From Nitrospinota bacterium (GTDB lineage Bacteria; Tectomicrobia; Entotheonellia; J063): a stretch of DNA of 16,108 bases. The translations under genes were made by a program, and so were the position numbers. The DNA lies in NCBI GenBank assembly GCA_003696125.1, contig RFHZ01000137.1, positions 1 through 16,108 on the forward strand, in the 5' to 3' direction. Shown piece after piece: positions 1 through 6,722 of the stretch. Each line of letters begins with the position of its first letter. The stretch's first letter is position 1. Below the pieces are notes generated by a model, which was not told the DNA's origin, ran no database searches, and saw only the letters and a list, made by a program, of their open reading frames with translations.

Positions 1-526
1 CCTGTTTCATGATCCGCCGCAACTGCTTCTGTGGCATCCCCTCGGTAGCCGGATATATGGGGATAATCCGTCCCATATGCACCGACTCACTCGCTTCTCC
101 CTCGACGAACTCGACATCCGGGTGCAGCACTTCGGGCTGGCCGGTATAGAAGTTGGCTCGAATATCCCCACTCACCACCACCTCTTTTCCCCTGGTGAAG
201 TGGGTAGTCATATAGTCGAGGTTAAAATTAAACCAGATCGCCTTGATCAGGCCGGTCTGATCCCTGAAAAAGACCTCGAAGAGCCGGTATCCCCGTCGCG
301 TATTGCGGAGATTGGTGGCATGAATGCGGGCACGAAAGGTGGCTCTGGTTCCGATGTCAAGCTGGGCAATAGGGCAAAGCTCGCTCCGGTCTTCATAGCG
401 TCGGGGCAGAAAAAAGAGGGCATCCCGCACCGTTTCTACCTGGAGGCGGCGGAAGGCTTTGGCTCTGGCCGGGCCCACCCCTTTTACGTACTGGATAGGG
501 ATCAGCAGCGGATCGATAGGTCGCAT
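1..526 (-). CDS. recG: ATP-dependent DNA helicase RecG, N-terminal part (cut by window edge)
   Basis: RecG remodels stalled replication forks and recombination intermediates; it is a cytoplasmic superfamily 2 helicase. Only the first 175 residues are here. They show the N-terminal helix-hairpin-helix-like element (VKGVGPARAKAF, about residues 14-25), then the RecG-typical LFFLPRRYEDRS, then the OB-fold wedge domain that grips the fork junction (about residues 55-150, with GLIKAIWFN and VVVSGDIR). The helicase motor lies beyond the left edge. The ATG at 526-524 is preceded by GGGAGG at suitable spacing, which decides the start. The gene is divergent from rpmB across about 160 bases. A weak leftward -10 (TATAAC) overlaps the rpmB promoter on the opposite strand. 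The assignment rests on family motifs known from memory and is secure. Confidence 0.93.
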   Translation of the reverse strand, partial: MRPIDPLLIPIQYVKGVGPARAKAFRRLQVETVRDALFFLPRRYEDRSELCPIAQLDIGTRATFRARIHATNLRNTRRGYRLFEVFFRDQTGLIKAIWFNFNLDYMTTHFTRGKEVVVSGDIRANFYTGQPEVLHPDVEFVEGEASESVHMGRIIPIYPATEGMPQKQLRRIMKQ

Positions 527-558
527 TATCCTCCCTTATCTTCTTGGCGAAAAAGAGA

Positions 559-587
559 TTGCCTGGGGAGCTTTGGTCTGTTATAAT
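559..587 (+). promoter_or_regulatory. sigma-70 extended -10 promoter for rpmB
   Basis: TTGCCT (559-564), a 17-base spacer and TATAAT (582-587), with TG at 579-580 forming an extended -10. The start point would be near 594, giving a 5' leader of about 95 bases to rpmB. On the other strand the same AT-rich core reads TATAAC, with a poor -35 17 bases away, which may serve recG divergently. Confidence 0.75.
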
Positions 588-690
588 CTAGGCACCAGAT
601 CCCAGTAAGCTTTTTCCCCTACCAGCAGCCATACCCGGATCAGGGCAGAAGAAGAGTACAACCGAACGTGCCAGTAGAGGAGGGAAAATC

Positions 691-888
691 ATGTCGAAGA
701 GGTGTGCTATCTGCGGCAAAGGTCCCCGTTTTGGGCATCGCATCAGCCATGCGCATAATCTGACCAATCGTCGCTGGAATCCCAACCTGCAAAAAGTCCG
801 GATTCTGCTCAATGGCAAAAGGCGTCATGTCCGCGTCTGTACCCGCTGTCTCCGCTCCGGCAAGGTGGAAAAAGCCCCCATCCCCTAG
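691..888 (+). CDS. rpmB: 50S ribosomal protein L28
   Basis: A small basic protein of the large ribosomal subunit, 65 residues. It starts MSKRCAICGKGPRFGH and carries the L28 hallmarks SHAHNLTNRRWNPNLQ and VCTRCLRSGKV. Four cysteines (two CxxC pairs, CAIC and CTRC) are retained, which marks the zinc-ribbon (C+) form of L28. The length matches the family. AGGAGG at 678-683 sits 7 bases before the ATG. It has its own strong promoter, is transcribed alone, and converges on rel with only 6 bases between the stop codons. Confidence 0.96.
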   Translation: MSKRCAICGKGPRFGHRISHAHNLTNRRWNPNLQKVRILLNGKRRHVRVCTRCLRSGKVEKAPIP

Positions 889-909
889 GGGAACTCAGGC
901 ATGGCTTTT
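870..909. terminator. possible bidirectional terminator between rpmB and rel
   Basis: AAAAGCC (870-876) and GGCTTTT (903-909) are inverted repeats flanking the two stop codons. They would give an A-rich upstream arm and a U-rich downstream arm on either strand. The 26-base loop contains a CCCCTAGGGG palindrome. The long loop makes this weak, but the position between convergent genes is what a shared terminator would occupy. Confidence 0.35.
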
Positions 910-3096
910 GGCCGCATGGGTTCCCTTCACCCGCTCAACCTTGAGCACGTCCTTGATCTGACGAATATTACGGATCACCTGCTGCAGTTGATTGAGATCG
1001 GTGATGTCGATGATGAAGTCGATGAAGGCCCGCTTGTCTTCCGTGGTGGTGAGGTTGCCCTGGCTGATATTCACCCCGCAGTCGGCAATGGCAGAGGTGA
1101 TCTTGGCGAGAAGGCCGGGTCGGTCAATGGTCACCACTGAGATCCAGACCGGATGCGGACTGACCCGTTCCACATCCCACTCCACCTGGATCAGGCGTCC
1201 CGGATCGTAGGCCTGGATCTGCGGACAATCCGCAGTGTGAATGGAGACCCCCCGTCCCCGGGTAATGAAGCCGACGATCTCGTCCCCGGGCACCGGGTGA
1301 CAACACTTGGCATAGCGGATGAGCATCTCATCGATCCCCTTGACTTTCACCCCGCTATCCGCCGGCTTCTCTCCTATCTGCTGGGCCAGCTTAAGGAACT
1401 TCTCCTCTTCACTCTCCTCTGCGCTACTCTCCTTTTTCTGCCGCTCTTCCAGGAGGTCTTTGGGCAGGAGATAGGAGATGACCTGATGGGCCGAGACCTT
1501 ACCATAGCCGATACCGGCCAGCAGATCGGCCATGGCATTGAAGCCAAAGCGCCTGGCCACCTGGTCCAGATCGTTCTCCTTCATATAGTTTGCCGGTGCC
1601 ACCCCGTACTTCTGGATCTCCTTCTCCAGGATATCCCGTCCCAGATTGAAACTCTCCTCTTTCTGCTTGGCCTTGATCCAGGCCTTGATCTTGGTGCGGG
1701 CCCGTGAGGTCTTGACAATGCGGAGCCAATCGGTACTCGGGGTATGGTTGGGGTTGGTCAGGATCTCCACGATATCGCCATTGCGGAGTTGATACTTCAG
1801 GGGCACGATCCGGCCATTTACTTTAGCGCCGACACACTGATGACCGACATCGGTATGAATCTGGTAGGCAAAATCGATGGGAGTCGATCCCCGGGGGAGG
1901 GAGCGCACCTCCCCTTTGGGCGTAAAGACATAGACTTCATCCGGGAAGAGATCGATCCGGACCGCTTCCATGAAGTCTTTGGGATCGGTGAGATCCTGCT
2001 GCCAGTCGAGTAGGCGTCGCAGCCAGTTCAGCCGCTCTGTATACTTCTCGTCTCCTACTCCTCCCCCTTCCTTGTATCGCCAGTGCGCTGCGATCCCCTC
2101 CTCTGCCGTTTTATGCATCTCCTCGGTCCGGATCTGAAACTCCACCCGCATGCCATGTGGTCCGATCACAGTGGTATGCAGGGACTGGTACATGTTCATC
2201 TTGGGCAGGGCGATATAGTCTTTGAACCGACCAGGGATCGGGGTCCAGAGGGAGTGAATGAGGCCGAGGACCGCATAGCAGTTACGGATGCTGTCGGTGA
2301 TGATGCGCAGGGCGATGATATCGTACACCTCCTCAAAGCCGATGTTCCGGTTTTGCATCTTCCGGTAGATGCTGTAGAAGTGTTTCGGCCTCCCTCCTAC
2401 TCTGCCTGGAATATGGGCCTTCTCTAGTTCCTTTTCGATGATGGCCTTGACCTCCTCGATGTACCGTTCCTGCTCTTCCCGCTCACTGGCAACTTTGTCC
2501 GCGATATCCTTATACGCCTCCGGGTCGAGGAAGCGAAAGGCGATATCTTCCAGCTCACTCTTGAGCCAGCCGATACCCAAACGATGGGCCAGCGGTGCGT
2601 AGATATCGAGCGTTTCCTGCGCGATCTTCTGCTGTTTGGCCGGGGGAAGATGGTGGAGGGTACGCATGTTGTGCAGGCGATCGGCCAGCTTGATCAGGAT
2701 GACTCGGATATCCTTGGCCATGGCCAGCAGGATCTTGCGGAAATTCTCCGCCTGCCGCTCTTCTTTACTCGCATAGCGTACACGACCGATCTTGGTCACG
2801 CCATCGACCAGGGAAGCCACCTCATGGCCAAACTCCCTCTCCACCTCCTCTAGCGTTGCTGCGGTGTCCTCGACCGTATCGTGGAGCAGGGCTGCCGCAA
2901 TGGTGGCAGAATCCATGCGGAGGGTGACCAGAATCTCGGCGACTTCTAAGGGGTGAGAAACGTAGGGATCTCCCGACTTCCGGTACTGTCCTGTGTGGGC
3001 TTTGGCCGCAAAGTCATACGCCTTGCGAATCAGGGTTTCATCGGTATGGGGATTATAGCTGAGAATCCTTTGAATAAGCCTGTCAACCGGGTCCAT
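895..3096 (-). CDS. rel: bifunctional (p)ppGpp synthetase/hydrolase, RelA/SpoT family
   Basis: Makes and degrades the stringent-response alarmone (p)ppGpp; cytoplasmic, regulated by the ribosome. From the ATG at 3096 it has 733 residues, the usual size of long RSH proteins. Domains in order: HD hydrolase with HP (residues 48-49) and HDTVED (72-77); synthetase with GRPKHFYSIYRKM and RFKD (290-293); TGS (about 384-447, DEVYVFTPKGE); a conserved CCHPVPGD zinc-finger-like segment; and a C-terminal ACT domain (VTIDRPGLLAKIT). RFKD rather than EXDD, with an intact HD motif, points to both activities. The open frame extends upstream to GTG codons at 3156 and 3153, but homologues begin near MDPVDRLI, and AGGAAAGAG lies before this ATG. 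It is divergent from rpoD, with a long leader. Confidence 0.93.
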   Translation of the reverse strand: MDPVDRLIQRILSYNPHTDETLIRKAYDFAAKAHTGQYRKSGDPYVSHPLEVAEILVTLRMDSATIAAALLHDTVEDTAATLEEVEREFGHEVASLVDGVTKIGRVRYASKEERQAENFRKILLAMAKDIRVILIKLADRLHNMRTLHHLPPAKQQKIAQETLDIYAPLAHRLGIGWLKSELEDIAFRFLDPEAYKDIADKVASEREEQERYIEEVKAIIEKELEKAHIPGRVGGRPKHFYSIYRKMQNRNIGFEEVYDIIALRIITDSIRNCYAVLGLIHSLWTPIPGRFKDYIALPKMNMYQSLHTTVIGPHGMRVEFQIRTEEMHKTAEEGIAAHWRYKEGGGVGDEKYTERLNWLRRLLDWQQDLTDPKDFMEAVRIDLFPDEVYVFTPKGEVRSLPRGSTPIDFAYQIHTDVGHQCVGAKVNGRIVPLKYQLRNGDIVEILTNPNHTPSTDWLRIVKTSRARTKIKAWIKAKQKEESFNLGRDILEKEIQKYGVAPANYMKENDLDQVARRFGFNAMADLLAGIGYGKVSAHQVISYLLPKDLLEERQKKESSAEESEEEKFLKLAQQIGEKPADSGVKVKGIDEMLIRYAKCCHPVPGDEIVGFITRGRGVSIHTADCPQIQAYDPGRLIQVEWDVERVSPHPVWISVVTIDRPGLLAKITSAIADCGVNISQGNLTTTEDKRAFIDFIIDITDLNQLQQVIRNIRQIKDVLKVERVKGTHAAKSHA

Positions 3097-3145
3097 GGTC
3101 TGCTCTTTCCTAACAAAGGGGCCTCTCTCTCCCCTGAGAATAACA

Positions 3146-3163
3146 TTATTCACCACCAGCCAT
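3146..3163 (-). other. possible 5-residue upstream ORF (MAGGE) in the rel leader
   Basis: In the leftward leader of rel, an ATG (3163-3161) follows AGGAGG (3180-3175) by 11 bases and encodes MAGGE and a stop, ending about 50 bases before the rel ATG. This is the best Shine-Dalgarno sequence in the leader, better than the one in front of rel itself. It could be a regulatory short ORF, or the ribosome site could serve the in-frame GTG at 3156, although that spacing (18 bases) is long. Confidence 0.25.
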
Positions 3164-3368
3164 CAACGCTCTCCCCTCCTTTCTTACCACCCGCCCACCA
3201 CCTCTCCGTTGAAGGCTGAAGGCCATCCCCTTATCTCTTGAGAAAAGCCTCGGTACGAGAAGGACAAGACCCTCCTTTCTCTGTGCATGGGCTGTTTTGC
3301 TCAGATCTACGGTCGAGCCTGGAAGCAAGACACGTAGAGCAGACCGTTTTCCATTTTGGGTATTTTTT

Positions 3369-3397
3369 AGTGTAACAAAGCTGGAAACAATGTGCAA
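3369..3397 (-). promoter_or_regulatory. possible promoter for rel
   Basis: On the minus strand TTGCAC (3397-3392), a 17-base spacer and TACACT (3374-3369), preceded by TG to give an extended -10. Both hexamers are imperfect. The predicted transcript would start near 3362 and have a leader of about 265 bases before the rel ATG. Confidence 0.4.
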
Positions 3398-3485
3398 GCG
3401 CAAAACAAAGAAAGAGGGCTCCTTACCTCCTCTCCCGGGCCGTCCCGACCGGCCTGGACGGGGCACAAAAATTTTCATCCTTCCA

Positions 3486-3514
3486 TTGACAAATTGATTT
3501 TTATCTGGTATAAT
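3486..3514 (+). promoter_or_regulatory. consensus sigma-70 promoter with extended -10
   Basis: TTGACA (3486-3491), exactly 17 bases, TATAAT (3509-3514), with TG at 3506-3507. Both hexamers are perfect and the extended -10 is present, so this is the strongest promoter in the window. The predicted start is near G3521. It faces rpoD but is separated from it by an intrinsic terminator (3614-3645). A 6-bp inverted repeat CCGTCC/GGACGG (3440-3445 / 3456-3461) lies upstream of the -35. Confidence 0.85.
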
Positions 3515-3520
3515 TTCTCT

Positions 3521-3645
3521 GCTTAGTTGCGTACTGATAGGAATCAAGGCGATTTTTCCGAAAGGAGCGTAAAGGAGCGGGGTATTCGCATAGAGAGGAA
3601 AACCTTCTTGGGGAAGCCCTTTCAGGTGCGGAAGGGCTTTTTCTT
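3521..3645 (+). ncRNA. candidate small RNA or attenuated leader upstream of rpoD
   Basis: This stretch runs from the predicted start of a consensus promoter to the U-run of an intrinsic terminator, about 125 nt in all. It has no convincing ORF. A short GAAA-loop hairpin (TCC-GAAA-GGA, near 3557-3566) can be seen, followed by a purine-rich segment with repeated GGAGCG. I do not recognise it as tmRNA, SRP RNA, 6S RNA, a T-box or a common riboswitch. It could be a free-standing small RNA, a leader whose terminator is read through or controlled to set rpoD expression, or both. The boundaries are predicted from sequence only. Confidence 0.5.
3614..3645 (+). terminator. intrinsic terminator ending the candidate small RNA
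   Basis: Inverted repeat AAGCCCTT (3614-3621) and AAGGGCTT (3632-3639), an 8-bp stem with a 10-base loop. The stem runs into a T-rich tail (TTTTT at 3638-3642, then CTT). It lies about 95 bases before the rpoD start. Confidence 0.75.
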
Positions 3646-3659
3646 ATGCCCGTGTACGG

Positions 3660-3668
3660 TGGTATAAA
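3660..3668 (+). promoter_or_regulatory. possible second, extended -10 promoter for rpoD
   Basis: TGGTATAAA (3660-3668) has an extended -10 TG and five of six -10 bases, but no good -35 at 16-18 bases upstream. It lies after the first terminator. A transcript from it would start near 3675, directly before the 3676-3700 hairpin, and carry rpoD independently of the upstream promoter. Confidence 0.45.
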
Positions 3669-3675
3669 CACTGAT

Positions 3676-3706
3676 GCCCGAGGAATGCTTCTCCTCGGGC
3701 TCTTTG
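3676..3706 (+). terminator. second terminator-like hairpin in the rpoD leader
   Basis: GCCCGAGGA (3676-3684) and TCCTCGGGC (3692-3700) form a perfect 9-bp stem with a 7-base loop, followed by TCTTTG. The tail has few T residues, so it may be an attenuator, a 5' stabilising hairpin on the rpoD mRNA, or a weak terminator. It ends 24 bases before the rpoD Shine-Dalgarno sequence. Confidence 0.5.
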
Positions 3707-3738
3707 CCATTCGCTGATTCAGCAAGGAGATAAGGCTG

Positions 3739-5256
3739 TTGGGAAACATGAAGAAGTATCAAATTTTAGGCGAAGAGGACTTTTTGTCTCCTGAGGGAAC
3801 AGAAGAGGAAACCGTGAATATGGCTGCCGATCCCGTACTGTCCAGTGAACTCGGTTCAGATCCGATGGAAACAGAGGTTTCCCCCGTCATAAACGATATC
3901 GACGAGATGACAGAGCTAGGGGGTGAAGAGACGGTAGCCGATCTGGAGCAGACCGATGAGGTGTCTGACGCAGATCTGGCGGATCTGGTGGAAAACCCGG
4001 TGCGTGTCTACCTCTATCAGATCGGGAAGGTCCCTCTCCTTTCTCCCGCCGAAGAGGTGGAGATCTTCAAGCGCATCGAAGCGGGAGAGGCAGCGGTAGA
4101 AGAGGCGCTCCTCCATTCCCCTCTCACGGTAGAAGAGGTGTTGAACCGCGCAGAGAAGATCCGCCAGGGCAAACGGGAACTCTCCTCCCTGGTGCAGAGA
4201 GAGAAAAAGGGAGAGGCGCAGGATAGTGCGGCGACCTTTCAGATGTTAGCACAACTGGCTGAACTCGCCGAACAGAGTCGTACCCTGCGAAAGCAGCTCA
4301 CCCAGCTTCCTCCCACCACGGAATCTTCTGCAGCCCTGCAGAGCGAACTCCAGGGCCGGCGGGAAGAGATGGCCACGCTGCTTCGGGCCTTGAACCTGAA
4401 AAAGAGCTTCCTCAACCAGGTGAAGAAGAAGCACAAGCGCTATGCCGGCAGAGACCTGGAAGGGGAATATCCCCTGCTCGCCGCCGAACTCCGGGAGGCC
4501 ATCGCAGCCATCGAGCGGGGAGAACAACGGATCAAAATGGCCAAGGAAGAGATGATCACAGCCAATCTGAAGCTGGTGGTCAACATGGCCAAAAAGTACA
4601 TCGGCAGCGGCCTCCCCTTGCTCGATCTCATCCAGGAAGGCAATATGGGCCTGATCCGGGCCGTAGATAAGTTTGATTATAAGCGGGGATATAAATTCAG
4701 TACCTATGCGGTATGGTGGATCTGGCAGGCGATCAGCCGGGCTGTGGCCGACCAGGGGCGTACCGTGCGTATCCCTATCCACATGACCGAAATGCTCTCC
4801 AAGATCCAGAAAGCCTCACGCACCCTGTATCAACAGCTCGGACGAAAGCCGACTCCCCAGGAAATCGGCCAGGCCATCAACCTGCCCGCGGAAAAAGTGC
4901 AGGAAGCGCTTCAGGTCGGGAAAAAGACGGTTCACCTCGACAAGCCGATCGGTGAAGGGGAAAGCACCATCGGGGATTTCATCAAAAACGAGCATGCCCC
5001 TTCCCCCTTTGAAGAGCTACTGATGAAGGATTTAGAACATCAAACCGATCGGGTACTGGGCACCTTAACCGAAAAAGAGGCCAAGGTGCTTCGCCTGCGC
5101 TTCGGCATCGGTGAAACGCGAAACTATACCCTGAAAGAGATCGGAGAGATGTTCGAGGTCAGCCGAGAGCGGATTCGCCAGATCGAAGGGAATGCCCTGC
5201 GCAAGCTGCGGCATCCCCAACGGCGTAAAGACCTGGAAGATTTCCTCGTCGATTAG
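3739..5256 (+). CDS. rpoD: primary RNA polymerase sigma factor RpoD/SigA
   Basis: Housekeeping sigma-70 factor, 505 residues. Residues 1-85 are acidic and carry no clear region 1.1. Region 1.2 is at about 86-115 ([18 protein letters not shown]). A shortened non-conserved region fills about 115-270. Regions 2.1-2.4 span about 272-346 ([37 protein letters not shown]). Region 3 follows, then region 4 with [10 protein letters not shown] at the C-terminus. AAGGAGAT (3724-3731) is at ideal distance from TTG 3739 but 18 bases from ATG 3748, so TTG is chosen. H348 and E351 match E. coli H455 and E458, which read the extended -10. Oddity: W329 stands where the family has Arg (E. coli R436). It is not next to dnaG here; rel is divergent upstream. 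The N-terminal start is the least certain point. Confidence 0.95.
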   Translation: MGNMKKYQILGEEDFLSPEGTEEETVNMAADPVLSSELGSDPMETEVSPVINDIDEMTELGGEETVADLEQTDEVSDADLADLVENPVRVYLYQIGKVPLLSPAEEVEIFKRIEAGEAAVEEALLHSPLTVEEVLNRAEKIRQGKRELSSLVQREKKGEAQDSAATFQMLAQLAELAEQSRTLRKQLTQLPPTTESSAALQSELQGRREEMATLLRALNLKKSFLNQVKKKHKRYAGRDLEGEYPLLAAELREAIAAIERGEQRIKMAKEEMITANLKLVVNMAKKYIGSGLPLLDLIQEGNMGLIRAVDKFDYKRGYKFSTYAVWWIWQAISRAVADQGRTVRIPIHMTEMLSKIQKASRTLYQQLGRKPTPQEIGQAINLPAEKVQEALQVGKKTVHLDKPIGEGESTIGDFIKNEHAPSPFEELLMKDLEHQTDRVLGTLTEKEAKVLRLRFGIGETRNYTLKEIGEMFEVSRERIRQIEGNALRKLRHPQRRKDLEDFLVD

Positions 5257-5263
5257 CCTTGCC

Positions 5264-5303
5264 GGCGCCGGCAGTTCTGGAAAACTGCCGGCGCCTCGTT
5301 TTT
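5264..5303 (+). terminator. rpoD intrinsic terminator
   Basis: GGCGCCGGCAGTT (5264-5276) and AACTGCCGGCGCC (5283-5295) form a 13-bp GC-rich stem with a 6-base loop, followed by TCG and five Ts (5299-5303). It begins 7 bases after the rpoD stop and overlaps the stop codon of the convergent DHH gene. On the minus strand there is no T-run, so it looks unidirectional. Confidence 0.92.
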
Positions 5304-6435
5304 ACTCCCCTTCCTGATCAATGCCTCCCAAGATCTTACGGAAGATCTTCTGCTTGACCTGTTGATCGTACACCTCCCATTTCCGCTTCATGTAGACCTC
5401 ATCGCGCATCCCACCGGACAAAAAGCCGATCGGGATTTCAAAGCCGCCCGCTTCTTCCCGTCCCCCACCGTAGAAGTTCCCGTTCACATCCCTGCCAAAC
5501 GTCTCCTTTAAGAACTCGTCCGGGTCCAGGGTGATCTTCGAAGTCCGGAAAGAACCGCTGAGCATCTCCCGTTGTTGCTCGATGACGATCCCGTACACAA
5601 TGGCGGTATGCACGTTCTCTTCGGTCAGCAGAAAGTCGGCCGCCTGTGGGATGGCATCCCGATCCTCCAGGCGAAGGTACCCGATACCGGAGATGCTGTA
5701 ATTATCCTTGACGATCCGGTTTTCCAAAGCCTTCTGGATGATATCCATCACCCGCTTAGAGCGCGACTGATAGAGGATCTCTTCCAGCCGGGCATGATCG
5801 ACATAGTCACAGAGAAAGGCGGCAGCCAGGAAGTCCTCCTCTTTCCCCCGGATCATACTCCGCGTATCGCTAAAGATGCCAACCATAAGGGCGGTAGCAC
5901 AGTTGACATGATCCGGCTCAGACTTCTCAAACTCAAACAAGCCATGTCGCATATAATCGACATAGATGGTGGCCGTCGAGCCGGTCTTCCGGATATCGCA
6001 AAACTCCGGTTTCAGCCGATCCTGTCGTTCATGGTGATCCACAACCGCCAGCGGGGGGATGCCCAATTCCTCGAGAGGCTTGGTCAACGAAGTCGTGGTA
6101 CCCTGGTTATCGATGAAGATACTCCCGACGTACTGGGAGAGATCGAGGGTCTCAGAATACCGGATGAGATCAAGGTTCAGAAGCTTTACCAGGGCTATGT
6201 TCTGTTGATGGCTGATTCTCCCTGCATAGACAATATCACTCTCAATATCGAACCGAAGCGCGATCAACCGGTGCAACACCGCTGCGGAAATCGCATCAGG
6301 ATCAGGGAAATCCTGCAAGCATACGATATGTTTCTCTCCCTGATGCTTACGCAAGAAGGTTTCCATCTCTTGGGCCTTTACCTGCCCAAGCTTCTCCTCG
6401 GGTGTGACAGACATTTGTTCACTCCACGCTTTCAT
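5302..6435 (-). CDS. DHH-family phosphoesterase (NrnA-like)
   Basis: A cytoplasmic, probably Mn2+-dependent phosphoesterase of the DHH/DHHA1 family. Relatives degrade short oligoribonucleotides or 3'-phosphoadenosine 5'-phosphate. Visible motifs are DFPDPDAI near the N-terminus (motif I), IDNQGT (motif II), VVDHHERQD (the DHH motif) and GTFSD-like GIFSDTRS, then a DHHA1-type C-terminal domain with GGGREEAGGF. In NrnA the last motif is usually GGH..A.G; here the His is replaced, so substrate choice may differ. About 377 residues from ATG 6435. ATG 6414 (after GGAG at 7 bases) and TTG 6453 are alternative starts. It has its own promoter (6536-6564). The exact substrate is not determined by sequence. 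Confidence 0.85.
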   Translation of the reverse strand: MKAWSEQMSVTPEEKLGQVKAQEMETFLRKHQGEKHIVCLQDFPDPDAISAAVLHRLIALRFDIESDIVYAGRISHQQNIALVKLLNLDLIRYSETLDLSQYVGSIFIDNQGTTTSLTKPLEELGIPPLAVVDHHERQDRLKPEFCDIRKTGSTATIYVDYMRHGLFEFEKSEPDHVNCATALMVGIFSDTRSMIRGKEEDFLAAAFLCDYVDHARLEEILYQSRSKRVMDIIQKALENRIVKDNYSISGIGYLRLEDRDAIPQAADFLLTEENVHTAIVYGIVIEQQREMLSGSFRTSKITLDPDEFLKETFGRDVNGNFYGGGREEAGGFEIPIGFLSGGMRDEVYMKRKWEVYDQQVKQKIFRKILGGIDQEGE

Positions 6436-6535
6436 GATCCCTTTCCCCGTCAAAACGCTACCCCCCAGGGCATCATTTCCCTTTCTGGAAAAGGTCTGCT
6501 CGCAGATCTCCTATCCATGGAAAAAGACCTGTTGC

Positions 6536-6564
6536 ACTATAAAAAACCTCCTGCCAATTGTCAA
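6536..6564 (-). promoter_or_regulatory. sigma-70 promoter for the DHH phosphoesterase gene
   Basis: On the minus strand TTGACA (6564-6559), a 17-base spacer and TATAGT (6541-6536). Transcription should start near 6529, leaving about 95 bases of leader. The leader begins with an imperfect hairpin (AGGTCT 6530-6525 / AGACCT 6497-6492, 27-base loop) followed by TTTTCC. It also holds a 22-codon open frame, from ATG near 6518 to a stop overlapping TTG 6453, which lacks a good ribosome site. Confidence 0.75.
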
Positions 6565-6651
6565 GACTTCTTCCCCCCTTTTTCTCCCCTCTCGTTGTTA
6601 AAAAAGATACCCGATTTGGGAGGGATTGTGAAGACCTTTTTTTACAAAACA

Positions 6652-6660
6652 TGGTATAAT
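6652..6660 (+). promoter_or_regulatory. extended -10 promoter for the cyclodeaminase-family gene
   Basis: TGGTATAAT (6652-6660) is a perfect extended -10. The only TTG-type -35 (TTGTGA, 6626-6631) is 23 bases away, too far, so the element probably works as a -35-independent extended -10 promoter. The predicted start is near 6667, about 55 bases before the gene. Confidence 0.6.
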
Positions 6661-6722
6661 GGCTAGCAGTGCAGTGTACAGACCGATGGCAGGATGGCAA
6701 TGAACAGGAAGGAGGAAGTGTG

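Noticed and set aside
77-586. A 169-residue open frame on the plus strand opposite recG.
   Set aside because: The minus strand encodes an unmistakable RecG N-terminus; the plus-strand frame has no recognisable motif or ribosome site.
3614-3640. The segment around 3621-3635 (CAGGTGCGGAAGG) looks like the conserved CAGGTCCGGAAGG of bacterial SRP RNA.
   Set aside because: The rest of the SRP core (the AGCAG on the returning strand) is absent, and the same bases form a simple terminator stem with a T-run.
6626-6660. TTGTGA (6626) as -35 of the promoter before the cyclodeaminase-family gene.
   Set aside because: The spacer to TATAAT would be 23 bases, beyond the working range; the extended -10 is the better explanation.
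5572-6666. A 364-residue open frame on the plus strand opposite the DHH gene.
   Set aside because: It is a shadow frame: the minus strand carries intact DHH motifs, a promoter and plausible starts, while the plus-strand product looks like no protein family.
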